Below, piece by piece: positions 11,668 through 21,614 of a stretch of 64,000 nucleotides of DNA. Numbering within the stretch: the stretch's first letter is position 1; every line of letters starts with the position of its first letter. A program made the position numbers and the translations under genes. The stretch is taken from positions 6,344,978-6,408,977 of the forward strand of contig BCIA01000001.1 of the NCBI GenBank assembly GCA_001599815.1, given 5' to 3'. The notes beneath the pieces were generated by a model. The model had not been told where the DNA came from and did not search any database. It was given only the letters and a program-made list of their open reading frames with translations. Source of the stretch: Furcasterigmium furcatum. Its lineage: Eukaryota; Ascomycota; Sordariomycetes; Glomerellales; Plectosphaerellaceae.

Positions 11668-11681
11668 TCGGGGGACGTCGG
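11668..11681 (+). promoter_or_regulatory. 14-bp motif, copy 1
   Basis: The sequence is TCGGGGGACGTCGG. It is identical to the copy at 11982 and, on the other strand, to 14506. Two CGG triplets in the same orientation and an ACGT core suit a Zn2Cys6 or bZIP site. It lies 100 bp upstream of the regulator ATG. Confidence 0.6.
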
Positions 11682-11981
11682 AAACCAAGTCCCATTTCAA
11701 CAAGAATGCGGAGAGACGAGGAGAACACACACCCAGCATCACCTTGTCTTGGGCCCCGACCTGCTGCCCCGGTCCTTGCGGGGTGGATCTGGTGAAGCTT
11801 CTCTTCCTCCACAATCGTCGGCAACTGACCTCTCCTATTGGGTGTTTGCCGTAACGGGCCATGATCAATTCTCAGCATGACATGTCTGGGCCCTTGTCCC
11901 TGGGACTAGTGAGGGTATAAGTGATCATTATGCCAAAGCGCTCCAATAAACGAAGGCCTCGCGTCCCCACAGCCGAACTCG

Positions 11982-11995
11982 TCGGGGGACGTCGG
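11982..11995 (+). promoter_or_regulatory. 14-bp motif, copy 2
   Basis: The core TCGGGGGACGTCGG lies 244 bp before the MFS ATG. The identity with copy 3 extends to 21 bp (11978-11998 against 14503-14523 on the opposite strand). Confidence 0.65.
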
Positions 11996-12238
11996 GAGGG
12001 CACCTGAGTCGTCGAATCCGCCAACGTCTGCCCATGGGGAAGTGGATGACCAAGGTCTTCAACTCTTCGAGATGTGCTTCCCCAGAATGAGTGCCTCGGC
12101 CACAAACCAGAGTGGTGTGAGGACTGGACAGGTTCTCCTACATATTGACCTGCACATCCTCACCATTCTCGTTCCCTGACGGAACTCCTTCGCACTTGTT
12201 TTTATCTGCAGGCCGAACGCGAGCCATACTACTTCATC

Positions 12239-13885
12239 ATGCCAGGCGCTACCGTCATCATCTCGTCTCTCTTCATTTCCATTGGAGGCCTGCTCTTTGG
12301 TTATGAGTTGGGCATTGTCTCTTCAACTCTCGCTCAACCCCACTTCAATGACTACTTCAACCATCCGGATGAGGCCTTGACCGGCGCCATCGTGGCAACT
12401 TATACTGGTGAGTTTTCCGAAGCAGGGTACTGGCTGATCCAGTCTGCTGACGCGCCCCTTAGCCGGCGCCATTATCGGCACGATGGTGGTGTCATTCATG
12501 AACGACTCCATCGGACGCAAATGGACCCTTTTCGCCGGCTCTGCTCTGGGAACCTTCGGCTGCGCGATCCAGGCCGGCGCAATCAATATCGGCATGCTAA
12601 TCGCCGGCCGTGTCGTTGCTGGTATCTCCATTGGACAGCTGACGTCAACCATTCCCATGTACTGCTCCGAGATTGCACCAGCTAAGCATAGGGGTGCCTT
12701 GGCCGGCCTACTGCAATGGATGCTGTCTTGGGGGTTCTTGATAGCACAATGGCTTGGGTACGGGGCAACATTCGTCGATAGCCACTTTCAGTGTAAGTTC
12801 AGCAGCTCAATTCTCCCAGTGGCGGGCCGTTTGCTGACATGATACCATCTAGGGCGCTTCCCTCTGGCCTTCCAATGCGTTCCAGCTACGATCCTCATGG
12901 GCGGGGCCTTCTTTCTCAACGAGTCACCTCGATTCTTGCTGGAAAAGGGGCGCGAAGAGCAGACGAAGAAGGTCCTCAAGTCGCTGCACGGAAACGGCGA
13001 GAATGACGAGTTTCTCGAGCTTGAATTCCTCGAGATCAAGAACTCCATCATCGCGGACAAGCTGGCCAACCGCACCTCTTGGAAGTCTCTCATCGTCAAC
13101 CCAACGGCTCGCAAGCGACTCCTCCTCGGCTGCGGCGTGCAGTTTTTCTGTCAGGTCTCTGGGCTCAACGTGATCAACTACTACGGTATGTATCAAAATA
13201 ACCTTGTCAGCACCAAGCGAGGAGCACTCCCTTCTGACTGAAACCAGGCCCTCGCATCTACAGTGCCTTGAATATTGGAACGCAGCAATCCCTCCTCCTC
13301 ATTGGCATCTCCGGCACGCTGGCTCTGATCTACACAACCATTGCCATTGGTCTCATTGATCGCGTCGGTCGAGTCAAGCCCCTGATCATCGCCGCCACCG
13401 GATGCGGATTCGCCATGCTCGTCAATGCCATCCTGAGCACTTACTACCCGTCGACGACCGACAACCACAATGCCTTGCGTGCTCAAGTCGCCATGGTATT
13501 CGTCATCAGCTTCTTCTTCGTCCCGCTCGGCGTCATCTCGTGGGTCTATCCCGCCGAGATCTTCCCAACGGAAGTCCGCGCCAAGGGCAACGCGCTCTCG
13601 ACAATGACCAACTGGGTCACCAACCTCATCTTTGCCCAGATCAGCCCGATCGCGCTTGCGAACATTGGTTTCCGCTACTTTTATGTTTTCTTTGCGTTCA
13701 ACATCATCTCCGCCACCTGCTTCTTCTTCTTCTACCCCGAGACGAAGGGCTGGACGCTCGAGCAGCTGGATCAGGTGTTCGGGGACCAGGTCCTTCCTCA
13801 TGCGCTTCAGGACGCCGAGGGAGCGGCCAAGGCCGTCGAGGACAAGATCGAGGTCCAGCATGCGTCCGAGGCTGCTCGCGTCTAA
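12239..13885 (+). CDS. MFS sugar porter
   Basis: A 12-helix major facilitator of the sugar porter family, 489 residues, in the plasma membrane. Exons are 12239-12407, 12463-12792, 12853-13185 and 13248-13885. Family signatures are in order: GYELGIVSS in helix 1, GRKWTLFAGS in the first cytosolic loop, GRVVAGISIGQ with CSEIAPAKHRGAL, the NESPRFL end of helix 6, YPAEIFPTEVRAKGNAL and the closing PETKGWTLEQLD. The usual QQxxG region appears as FFCQVSGLNVINYYG. Substrate is not readable; the shared motif with GH51 suggests arabinose, an arabino-oligosaccharide or an arabinoside. Quinate and other polyol or acid porters share these motifs. The promoter is shared with the Zn2Cys6 gene. Confidence 0.93.
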
Positions 13886-14505
13886 ACAGGCCGGCCGCCG
13901 GTCGCACTTTTACTCCTCCTACTGGAGGCGAAAACACGGCAAACTGACTCTATAACTTTCGGGATCTCTATGTAGCATATGTATCATACAATTGGACACA
14001 TTTTTACCACCAGTATTGGATTTGATGTTACTGCCGGCGATGATCGTGGTTGTCCATTCTTAAAGAGATGGTTGCAGAGAGGAAAGGTTCTCGAGAGGCG
14101 ACGGTGTAGTCACGTCTGGTACTGGTAGCTTCTGTAAAGATCATGGGTGTTCAATAAATCGACTGTATTTGCTGAAATCTGGGCTCTCCTGACCGTAATG
14201 TGCAACAAAATAGCGATCTCGATGAGAGCCATGGCTGGCGCAAAACTGGAGGGTTGGACTGATTGCCTTTTTTGGAAGTCCGGTGGTGACTTGATTGGCC
14301 ACGCCGCCATCGCGGCTACCGGCTTCCAGCCGAAGGTGCAAGAAGCCATATGACCATCGACACGCCGCTACAGAGTCTCATTAAAATCACAGATTGGGCC
14401 TTGAACTTGGAGCAAAAGAAGACTGTCATCCGAGCTCCGAAATGATTCCCCAAAATGCATACCTTGTCGGTCATCGGGGGTGTCTGCCGAGCGTGGCCCA
14501 AACTC

Positions 14506-14519
14506 CCGACGTCCCCCGA
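14506..14519 (-). promoter_or_regulatory. 14-bp motif, copy 3
   Basis: On the minus strand it reads TCGGGGGACGTCGG, identical to copies 1 and 2. It lies about 300 bp upstream of the GH51 ATG. Confidence 0.65.
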
Positions 14520-14551
14520 CGAGGGGGATCTGGGTCACAGGTCAGCTCCAG

Positions 14552-14565
14552 CCGATGTCCCCCGA
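14552..14565 (-). promoter_or_regulatory. 14-bp motif, copy 4
   Basis: On the minus strand it reads TCGGGGGACATCGG, one mismatch from the other three. It is 32 bp from copy 3 and in the same orientation. Confidence 0.55.
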
Positions 14566-14823
14566 CAATAACAATCGCCGCAGCTCACCCCATACTTTCA
14601 TCCATTGTGATGGCTCCTGCCCAATGGAAGGGCTGAAGATCACTGTCCAGGCCCGAATCCCTGTTCATGCCCCTTCTATCGAGTGCTTGGACATGAGAGG
14701 AGGTCTTTCAGAGGGAGTATAAGGAGGTGATGCCACACTCAAAAGATCCAGTGTCGCCAGTTTGTCAGTTGCAAGCGCGCCAGTCACCAGTGTTGACTAC
14801 AGTTGAAATCCCAGATTCACACG

Positions 14824-16648
14824 ATGACGTCCCTGTCCATCATCAAAGATGGCGAACAGCCCGAGATCATCGTCAATCCCAGCTGTACACTGTTCGACAT
14901 CAATCCTTTGATCTACGGCGGTTTTGCCGAGTACGTGCCATTTTTTACTTGGATCCCAAGCCTCTATCAGTCGATTAACTTGCTTCCTAGACACATGGGG
15001 CGCTGCATTTATGGAGGAATCTACGACCCGGAGAACCAGCATGGCCTCGTCGACGAGAACGGCTTCAGGACAGACGTCATCGAGGCGATGAAGGAGCTGC
15101 AAGTGCCAGTTATGCGCTGGCCCGGCGGGAATTTCGTCGCCAGCTACCATTGGCAAGACGGCATTGGGCCTCGTGACCAGCGCCCAGTGCGCCCGGAGCT
15201 CGCTTGGGAAGGGCTGGAGTCGAACCAGTTTGGGACCGACGAGTTCCTGAAATGGTGCGAGATTGTCGGCACCGAGCCTTACCTTGCCTTGAACTTCGGC
15301 ACGGGTACCTTGGATGAGGGTGAGTCTCACTTCCAGAGCATAGGTCTTTGTTGCTTCTCAACGACCCCCATTCTAATGCTGCATGCCACATGAAGCCCTT
15401 GCCTGGCTGGAGTACTGCAACTCGAATGACAAGACGTATTACGCCAACCTCCGCAGGGCAAACGGTCGCGAGAAGGCCTACGGCGTGAAGTACTGGGCAT
15501 TGGGAAATGAAGTCTGGGGCCCTTGGTTTGTCACCCCCCTCCTGAAGGCCTCATTTCCCGAGCTGACGCAGCCCAGGCAAGTAGAACAGATGACCAAGGA
15601 GGACTACGCCAAGAAAGCGAAGCAGTGGGCTAAAGGTCTGTATTTCCCGGCGTGAAGACGACATTGGATCCGTGACTGACGGCCGGGTTTCAGCTCTCAA
15701 GCGTCTGGACCCTTCCATCGTCCTGATCCTCTGCGGCAAGGACGGCTACAGTGACTGGGACCGATACGTGCTCCAAGAGTGCATATCCATCACGGACATG
15801 CACTCGATCCATCTTTACACGGCCGACAAAGAGTATGCCTAGAATACCTGCTTCTACTGGTCAGCGGGACGAGCTGACCAGATCTACTCAGGCACTTGCC
15901 GAACGTCACGGCCCCCTTGGCCGCCGAGCGGGCCATCGAGATTACAGCATCACTCATTGATCTCGCACGGGTCGAACCGGATCACTCTCTCTGGCCAGCC
16001 CCCATCCCATCAGCCCCCAAAACGAAGAAGCCCGCAACCATCTGCTTCGATGAGTGGAATGTTTGGGACGCCTTCCGGTCCCCTGGAGAGCTCGGCGCCG
16101 AGGAGACCTACGATGTCTCTGATGCCCTGGCCGTCGGCGTCTGGCTGAATGTCTTCATCCGCCAGGGCAAGTACCTTGGAATGGCCAACGTGGCCCAATC
16201 AGTCAATGTTATATCCCCGCTCATGACGACTGAATCCGGGATCACCAAACAGACGACATATTGGCCCCTTCTGCTCTTCTCTCGGTACATGCGAGGCAAG
16301 GCCTTTGCCGTTAATCTCCGGTGCCCCGCGTGGGAAGAGGGCCGCACGAATCCAGAGTGGATTAGGGGCACGGTTAGGACACCCTGGTTGGATGTCTCGG
16401 CCGTCCTGGACGCGGATGGCTGGGCTAACCTTGTGGCCATCAACATTTCTGAGGATGAGGATTTCGAGACGAAGATCACCGGGGTCGGTGGCGAAGTCGA
16501 GGTGCATAGCCTGGGCGCGGATAGCTCCAGCGTCCGGGAGTCGAACATGACAGGTGGCAAGGTCGAGTTGAAGCAGGCGTCTTGGGACGGGAAGGGGACG
16601 TATGTCTTCCCGAAGCACTCCCTTACGATGCTGCGGTGGAAGGCCTGA
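14824..16648 (+). CDS. GH51 alpha-L-arabinofuranosidase, intracellular type
   Basis: Releases terminal L-arabinofuranose from arabinosides by a retaining mechanism. Exons are 14824-14930, 14991-15319, 15396-15525, 15577-15635, 15694-15832 and 15892-16648, giving 506 residues. The acid/base glutamate is in YWALGNEVWGPW and the nucleophile in CFDEWNVWDAF, with MRWPGGNFVASYHW upstream. The third intron (15526-15576, GTTTGT...CAG) is 51 nt and stop-free; removing it restores GPWQVEQMTKEDY, while keeping it would insert 17 residues after the acid/base loop. The start is the ATG at 14824; no signal peptide is visible, so the enzyme should act inside the cell on imported substrate. It lies downstream of the MFS porter and shares its motif. 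Confidence 0.93.
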
Positions 16649-17932
16649 GTTGACGGCGCTGAACTGGTGCCTCTTAGGAAGCTAGACAGCTAGACCCGGG
16701 TTCCATGAAGACACCCGGCACTTTCGGGACTGATGATTCCGGTGCGCCTTCATAACACAGTCACCAAGCTTTTCTTGCATTGCTTTTCTTCAGCTGGCCC
16801 GGCCGTTTTGCAGGGCCCCATCAAGGGCGGGCTCTCCGAGATTCTGCGGCCCGGCTCCCGTGAGGTTTTACAGCATCATGATGGAACCATAACCAACAAA
16901 ACGATACGAAAGCTTTCGATTGTGTTGGGAATGAAGAGTTATTGAAAATCACGCCTACTTTGGGCATTAGGAACGGGTGCGTACCTGAATTGTACGTACG
17001 TATATACAGTCAATCCCTCGGATCAACTTCCGCAGCTCCACTATCATGGCACAATCGGGCTTGGTATTCCACGGGTAGTTATTATGACAAGTGGTTTGAA
17101 AATATTGACTTGGAAATGTAACACGGGCTTGGACTCTCAAAGCGTGACAATTGGATTTTGTACCGGCAGCCTGATATGCCCCTTTCCGCAGGGTACCACT
17201 GGCTCGGGTCCAGTTCCAATGCGTTGTGGGATTCTTCTTTGTAAGAAGATGACGTGGAGGTTGCGATATGCAAGTCCGCGGGAGTTGAATGCGGCACAGC
17301 GGGACAGTATGTAGCGGGAGCCTCATCGTGAGGTGAATCCTACAGGCTTGCGGAACGCCGGAAGCTGCACATCTCATGTAGCCAAGGCAACAAGGGACAA
17401 TGCCATGTCCACAAGGGTCAAGGGAGCGAACCGTAGCATTGGAACACTTCTCCGCTGGGCGGGGCCGGGAGGTGAAGTGCTGTGAAAACGGAGACGAGAA
17501 TGCGCAGCAATGTGGACCTCCCATGACGAGCAAAAGCAGAAAAGTCTGGCAAATGGCCATGCAATCTGATAATCCCTTCGGACCCTTCATCAGTCCCGGC
17601 CAGTTTAGCGTCGCTTCCGGCGGCGGCTTTCATGTGCCAACACATGACTCAAATCTGCAACGGGAAAAGGTGTGGCTTTTTTAGGTGTTCGGCAGGCTTA
17701 CAGTAGTTTGCCTGGCGGGAGAGCCGCATTTCGGAGCTCCTTCGACATTGGAGAACACACATCCGCAAGACATCGCGAGAGCCAGTCGGAACCATATCGC
17801 TGGCGAATATGAACCAGAGATATTCGTAGAAGCACCATGTGACACCCGTTGCAGCCGGTCAGTACCTTGCTATCAACGATTCTGGTCCACCAGGCTACAT
17901 CTTTGCCCTTCATCACCTTCCCATCCAGTCAG

Positions 17933-18118
17933 ATGCTGCGGATAACGTACCACCCACGGATGCAGAACTTCCAGCAGGGAAAACATTTCCCATCGAAGCT
18001 GTGGAGCAAATTCTGTGCCACCACCCCGCAGATCTTTGTTTGGCTGCTCCAGATCTTTCCCCAGGATGAGGGAGGAGATGGGAGAACTCAGGTCGGGGTG
18101 GTACGTTATCCGCAGCAT
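17933..18118. repeat. 23-bp perfect inverted repeat, 140-bp spacer
   Basis: The arms are 17933-17955 and 18096-18118. The left arm begins ATGCTGCGGATAACGTACC and the right arm is its exact reverse complement. The 186-bp unit could form a hairpin or mark a small inverted-repeat element. No target-site duplication is evident. Confidence 0.6.
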
Positions 18119-18534
18119 GCGGGAGCAGAATGAACTGCCGGCTGCTGATCTGGCTGCCATCCGGCGGCCTGTCTTGGCGTTGGTAACAGCAACCTGCTCA
18201 AGGAGGGTCGACCAGAGGTCTAGGCAAGCTGCTGGTGCTGCCCTAGTCACGCACGTGGCGGGCGAAGGAGGCACAGCGAGATTGCCAGGATAGGGGTGGG
18301 TGGACGAGGATGTCTCTGGATCGGCATCCCTGTCCCTCCCCCAACAGGCCCGCCACTGCAAGGGGAAAGAAAGCTAATTAGTGGGCTCCCCCAAACTCCC
18401 CAACTTTTCCCCCAGTCTCAGGGGAATGGGGTTGGCCGATGTGTGCGGGCGGGCAATGGGCACCGTAAGAGCTCCTCACGGATGGCCGGTCCAGCTAGGT
18501 TGCCGCCCAGATGCGTTGCCCTTAGACTCTCTCT

Positions 18535-18632
18535 AACTGAGCAAGGGGCCATCTCGATTTCTTTGAATCCAAACAGAGGCCATGTGAGTTCCTTAGAGTT
18601 GAGAGGTCATTTCGATTTTCTGTCACTGGATC
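18535..18632 (-). repeat. Dispersed short repeat, two degenerate units
   Basis: On the minus strand this holds AAATCGAAATGACCTCTC and, about 55 bases on, AAATCGAGATGGCCCC. Both resemble the units at 21190-21330. Confidence 0.4.
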
Positions 18633-19263
18633 TGAAGGTCTGTTGGTCGACATGGCTGTTCCGAGGGCGGCCATCCTTTCTGGAACCCTCTTGTGAGACC
18701 ATGCGGAACAGTACCCGCACGCAAGCCCAGTGCCCCGGCCAACTTGGAGAAATTGAGGCCCGGGGGCTCTTGGACACCACCTGAAGTCTCCCCCTGCGGT
18801 TCCTGTACGAGCTCCCCCGCCCTTGACCCCATGTTCCCCAGCGGAATTTCGCCGACGGGGCGTAATCAGACCGCTCCTGGCTGGCTGCGACTCCGGAGCT
18901 GATGGGGAAGCGCCCAGGTCCCCCGTGGAGTCCCAGAGTCACCCGCTAACCGAGTCAGTCGAGCGGGTGCTTGGCCCCTGGGCCGGATACCTTGTCGACT
19001 CCGCCGGCGGCCAGGGCTATCAACCGCAGGGTTTCCCAAAGCAGAGGGATTTCGCATGTTGGCCCGGGATGGTCCAGATAACAAAGTTCCCGGGGTGTGA
19101 CTGATGAGCTGTCAAACTTTGAAATATTTAAGCCGATCCCTCGTCCGCCTGTTCCAGATCCCGGGGTTCTCGACTCTCTTGCGGAGAAGCCATTCCAGCT
19201 CGACAGACTTCTTCTTCCCTCTACGGGCCCTACCTCTTTTTTGAATTCGAGGAGCTTTCGACA

Positions 19264-20993
19264 ATGACGACTGACAACGTCTCGCCGCCTTCCCCCTCGC
19301 GGGGCAGCATCGAGAAGGGAGAGATGTAAGGATCAGCCCCTGCTTGCCCAAAATAGACGACCTGTCTGACCTGTGCAGCAATGAGCCCGCCACCCAGCAG
19401 ATTGACCGCCTCGCCGAGAGAAAGCTGCGCACGAAGATTGATCTCATGATCATGCCTACCGTCTGCCTCCTCTACCTGTTCTGCTTCATCGACCGCGCCA
19501 ACATCGGTAAGGGCTGCCGGATATCGGACTCGAGGACCACGGGTCGACTGACTCTATCCACCAGGAAATGCCCGCATTGCAGGCCTCGACGTCGATCTAG
19601 GAATGAAAGGTTTAGATTATAACGCGACGCTATCGATTTTCTACGTCTCGTAAGTCTCTTCTGACGCTTCCAAGGGGTTGGGTTGTGAGAAAAAGAAGTT
19701 TGGGGGGGGGGAGGGGGTTGAGGCGCATCGTGATGCCCGACCACCACCGAAGTCGCAATACTGACTGCCTCGACCAACAGATACATCATCTTCGAGATCC
19801 CGAGCAACATTCTTTGCAAGATCGTAGGCCCCGGCTGGTTCATCCCGACACTCACTCTCCTGTTCGGAATCTGCAGTCTTGGAACGGCCTGGGTTCAAAA
19901 TGTGCCCCAGGTCATGGTGGTCCGCTTCCTCCTCGGCATCTTCGAGGCCGGCATGCTTCCCGGAATCGCCTACTACCTGTCGCGATGGTACCGCCGCTCT
20001 GAGCTGACCTTCCGGCTAAGTCTGTATATCGTCATGGGTCCGCTCGCAGGCGCGTTTGGTGGCCTACTGGCCTCTGCCATCCTGACCCTGGACAACTTCG
20101 CCGGTCTCAAAAGCTGGCGCATGATCTTCGCCATCGAGGGAATCATCACGATCCTCCTGGCTCTGATCGGCTTTGTGACACTCACCGACCGCCCCGGATC
20201 CGCCCGCTGGCTCTCTGTCGAGGAAAAGGAGCTGGCCGACTGGAGGGTGCGCTCTGAGCGTATCGGCACGACCCAGGTCCTGGACAAGATGGACAAGACG
20301 AAGCTCCTCAGGGGTATCACCAACCCCGTCGTCATCAGCACCTCCTTCATCTTCCTCTTCTGCAACGTCACCGTCCAGGGACTCGGCTTCTTCGCCCCGA
20401 CTATCGTCCGCAGCATCTACCCCGAGCGTACCCTCATCCAGCAGCAGCTCTTCACCGTGCCCCCCTATATCGTGGGCGCGTTCTTTACGCTTCTCTTCCC
20501 CTTGCTGAGTTGGCGCCTCGACCGTCGCCAGATCTTCATCATTCTGTCGGCGCCTCTGGGAATGATCGGTTATATCATGTTTATGAGCATCGAGACGGCC
20601 TCGGTCCGCTACGGCGCGACGTTCCTTATCGCCAGTGGTACCTTCTCTCTGGGTGCCCTCAGCAACGGTCAGGTTTCTGCAAACGTCGTGTCCGACACTG
20701 CCCGCACGATGGCCATCGGTCTCAACGTCATGCTCGGCAACATCGGCGGCCTCGTCGCGACATGGTCGTACGTTCCCTGGGATGCTCCGGACTACTTCAT
20801 CGGCCACGGCCTGAACCTCGCCACCATGACCTCGATCCTGGTGCTGTCGACGCTGACGTACTTCTGGATGAATTACGACAACAAGAAGCGCGTGAGGAAC
20901 GAGACGGAGGAGCTAGAGAAGCTTGGCGACATGTCGGATGCGCAGTGGGAGCGCTTGGACTACAAGCACCCGTCGTTCCGCTGGAGGCTGTGA
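19264..20993 (+). CDS. MFS transporter, allantoate permease-like (anion:cation symporter)
   Basis: A 12-helix transporter of 495 residues related to the Dal5/Tna1 branch. Exons are 19264-19325, 19379-19506, 19565-19649 and 19781-20993. Characteristic phrases are LRTKIDLMIMPTVCLLYLFCFIDRANIGNAR, here split by an intron, then YIIFEIPSNILCK, RFLLGIFEAGMLPGIAYYLSRWY, RMIFAIEGIIT and RPGSARWLS. The C-terminal half has VQGLGFFAPTIVRS and closes with DYKHPSFRW. Substrates of the branch include allantoate, nicotinate, pantothenate and other organic anions; none can be chosen from sequence. The third intron is long (131 nt) and holds a run of ten G at 19702-19711. No enzyme gene lies next to it. Confidence 0.92.
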
Positions 20994-21614
20994 GCAGGCT
21001 TTTTCAAGGACAAGCCTAGGATTTCTACTGCTATACTACATGTTTGGCCACTGTAACAATCAAGTCTATGATCTCCGCTCGCTTTCGATGCCACAACTGT
21101 GCCACTCAGCCTTGCCCACTGGGAATCAGCCCAAGAGTGACTCAGAAAGAATGGCCACCACGTCAACAAGACTTCAGATCCAGCCTCAAAAAATTGAAAT
21201 GACCTTTCTCTCAGCTTGAGGAAAACCAGAGGGCGTCTCCCTTGATATTAGGATATTGAGATGGCCTCTCTCTCGACTTGAGGAAATTGAGATAACCTCC
21301 CTCTCGGTGTGAGGAAATTTGAGATAGGTTCTTGCTGAAGTGGAGACAAGTCTAAGGACTACCTGATCGAATTAAGCAGGCTCTTCAGAATTACCGATCT
21401 GGATGTTGCGGCCCGGAGCCCGGAGGCCTTGAGGAGACTTAAGTGGGGACACCGGGCCCGGCTCCGGATCCCAACTTCAGAGTCTCTAGAGTGTCCGGTG
21501 TGAGGTAAGGCTGTCGCCGTACATACACCAGGTACTGGACAATTATAATGGAAGGTTCCGTGGAAAGGTCATTCTCAAGACCGAACCTATCCATGATATG
21601 GATGATCAGAAGTA
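20994..21614. other. Intergenic, 3' flanks and repeat
   Basis: This lies between the MFS stop and the 3' end of a minus-strand regulator. It contains the degenerate tandem repeat at 21190-21330 and otherwise nothing I can name. Confidence 0.45.
21190..21330 (+). repeat. Degenerate tandem repeat, about three units
   Basis: Units resemble AAATTGAGATGACCTC, then CTCTCGACTTGAGG, starting near 21191, 21253 and 21285, with a terminal half unit near 21314. Spacing is irregular at roughly 30-60 bp. Related sequence occurs at three other loci in this window. Confidence 0.55.

Larger units (their letters stand above)
11569..12238. promoter_or_regulatory. Divergent promoter, Zn2Cys6 factor / MFS sugar porter
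   Basis: A 670-bp shared upstream region with two exact 14-bp motif copies (11668 and 11982) in the same orientation. A TATAAG lies near 11917. Open frames here, including one overlapping the factor's 5' end in another frame, look accidental. Confidence 0.6.
13886..14823. promoter_or_regulatory. Upstream region of the GH51 gene
   Basis: 938 bp between the MFS stop and the GH51 start. The proximal 350 bp hold two motif copies (14506 and 14552) and a weaker TCGGGGG half site near 14474. A TATAAG at 14718 lies about 106 bp before the ATG. No gene is supported in the gap. Confidence 0.6.
16649..19263. other. Gene-poor interval of 2.6 kb
   Basis: No protein gene or RNA gene is supported. Open frames up to about 200 codons lack family features and reading-frame continuity across plausible introns. 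The interval contains a 23-bp perfect inverted repeat (17933/18096) and a degenerate dispersed repeat (18535-18632). The last 150 bp are the pyrimidine-rich leader of the next MFS gene. Confidence 0.5.

Noticed and set aside
17849..18361. Possible gene on either strand around the inverted repeat
   Set aside because: The repeated phrase in the frames (LRITYHP) comes from the inverted DNA repeat itself, not from protein homology.
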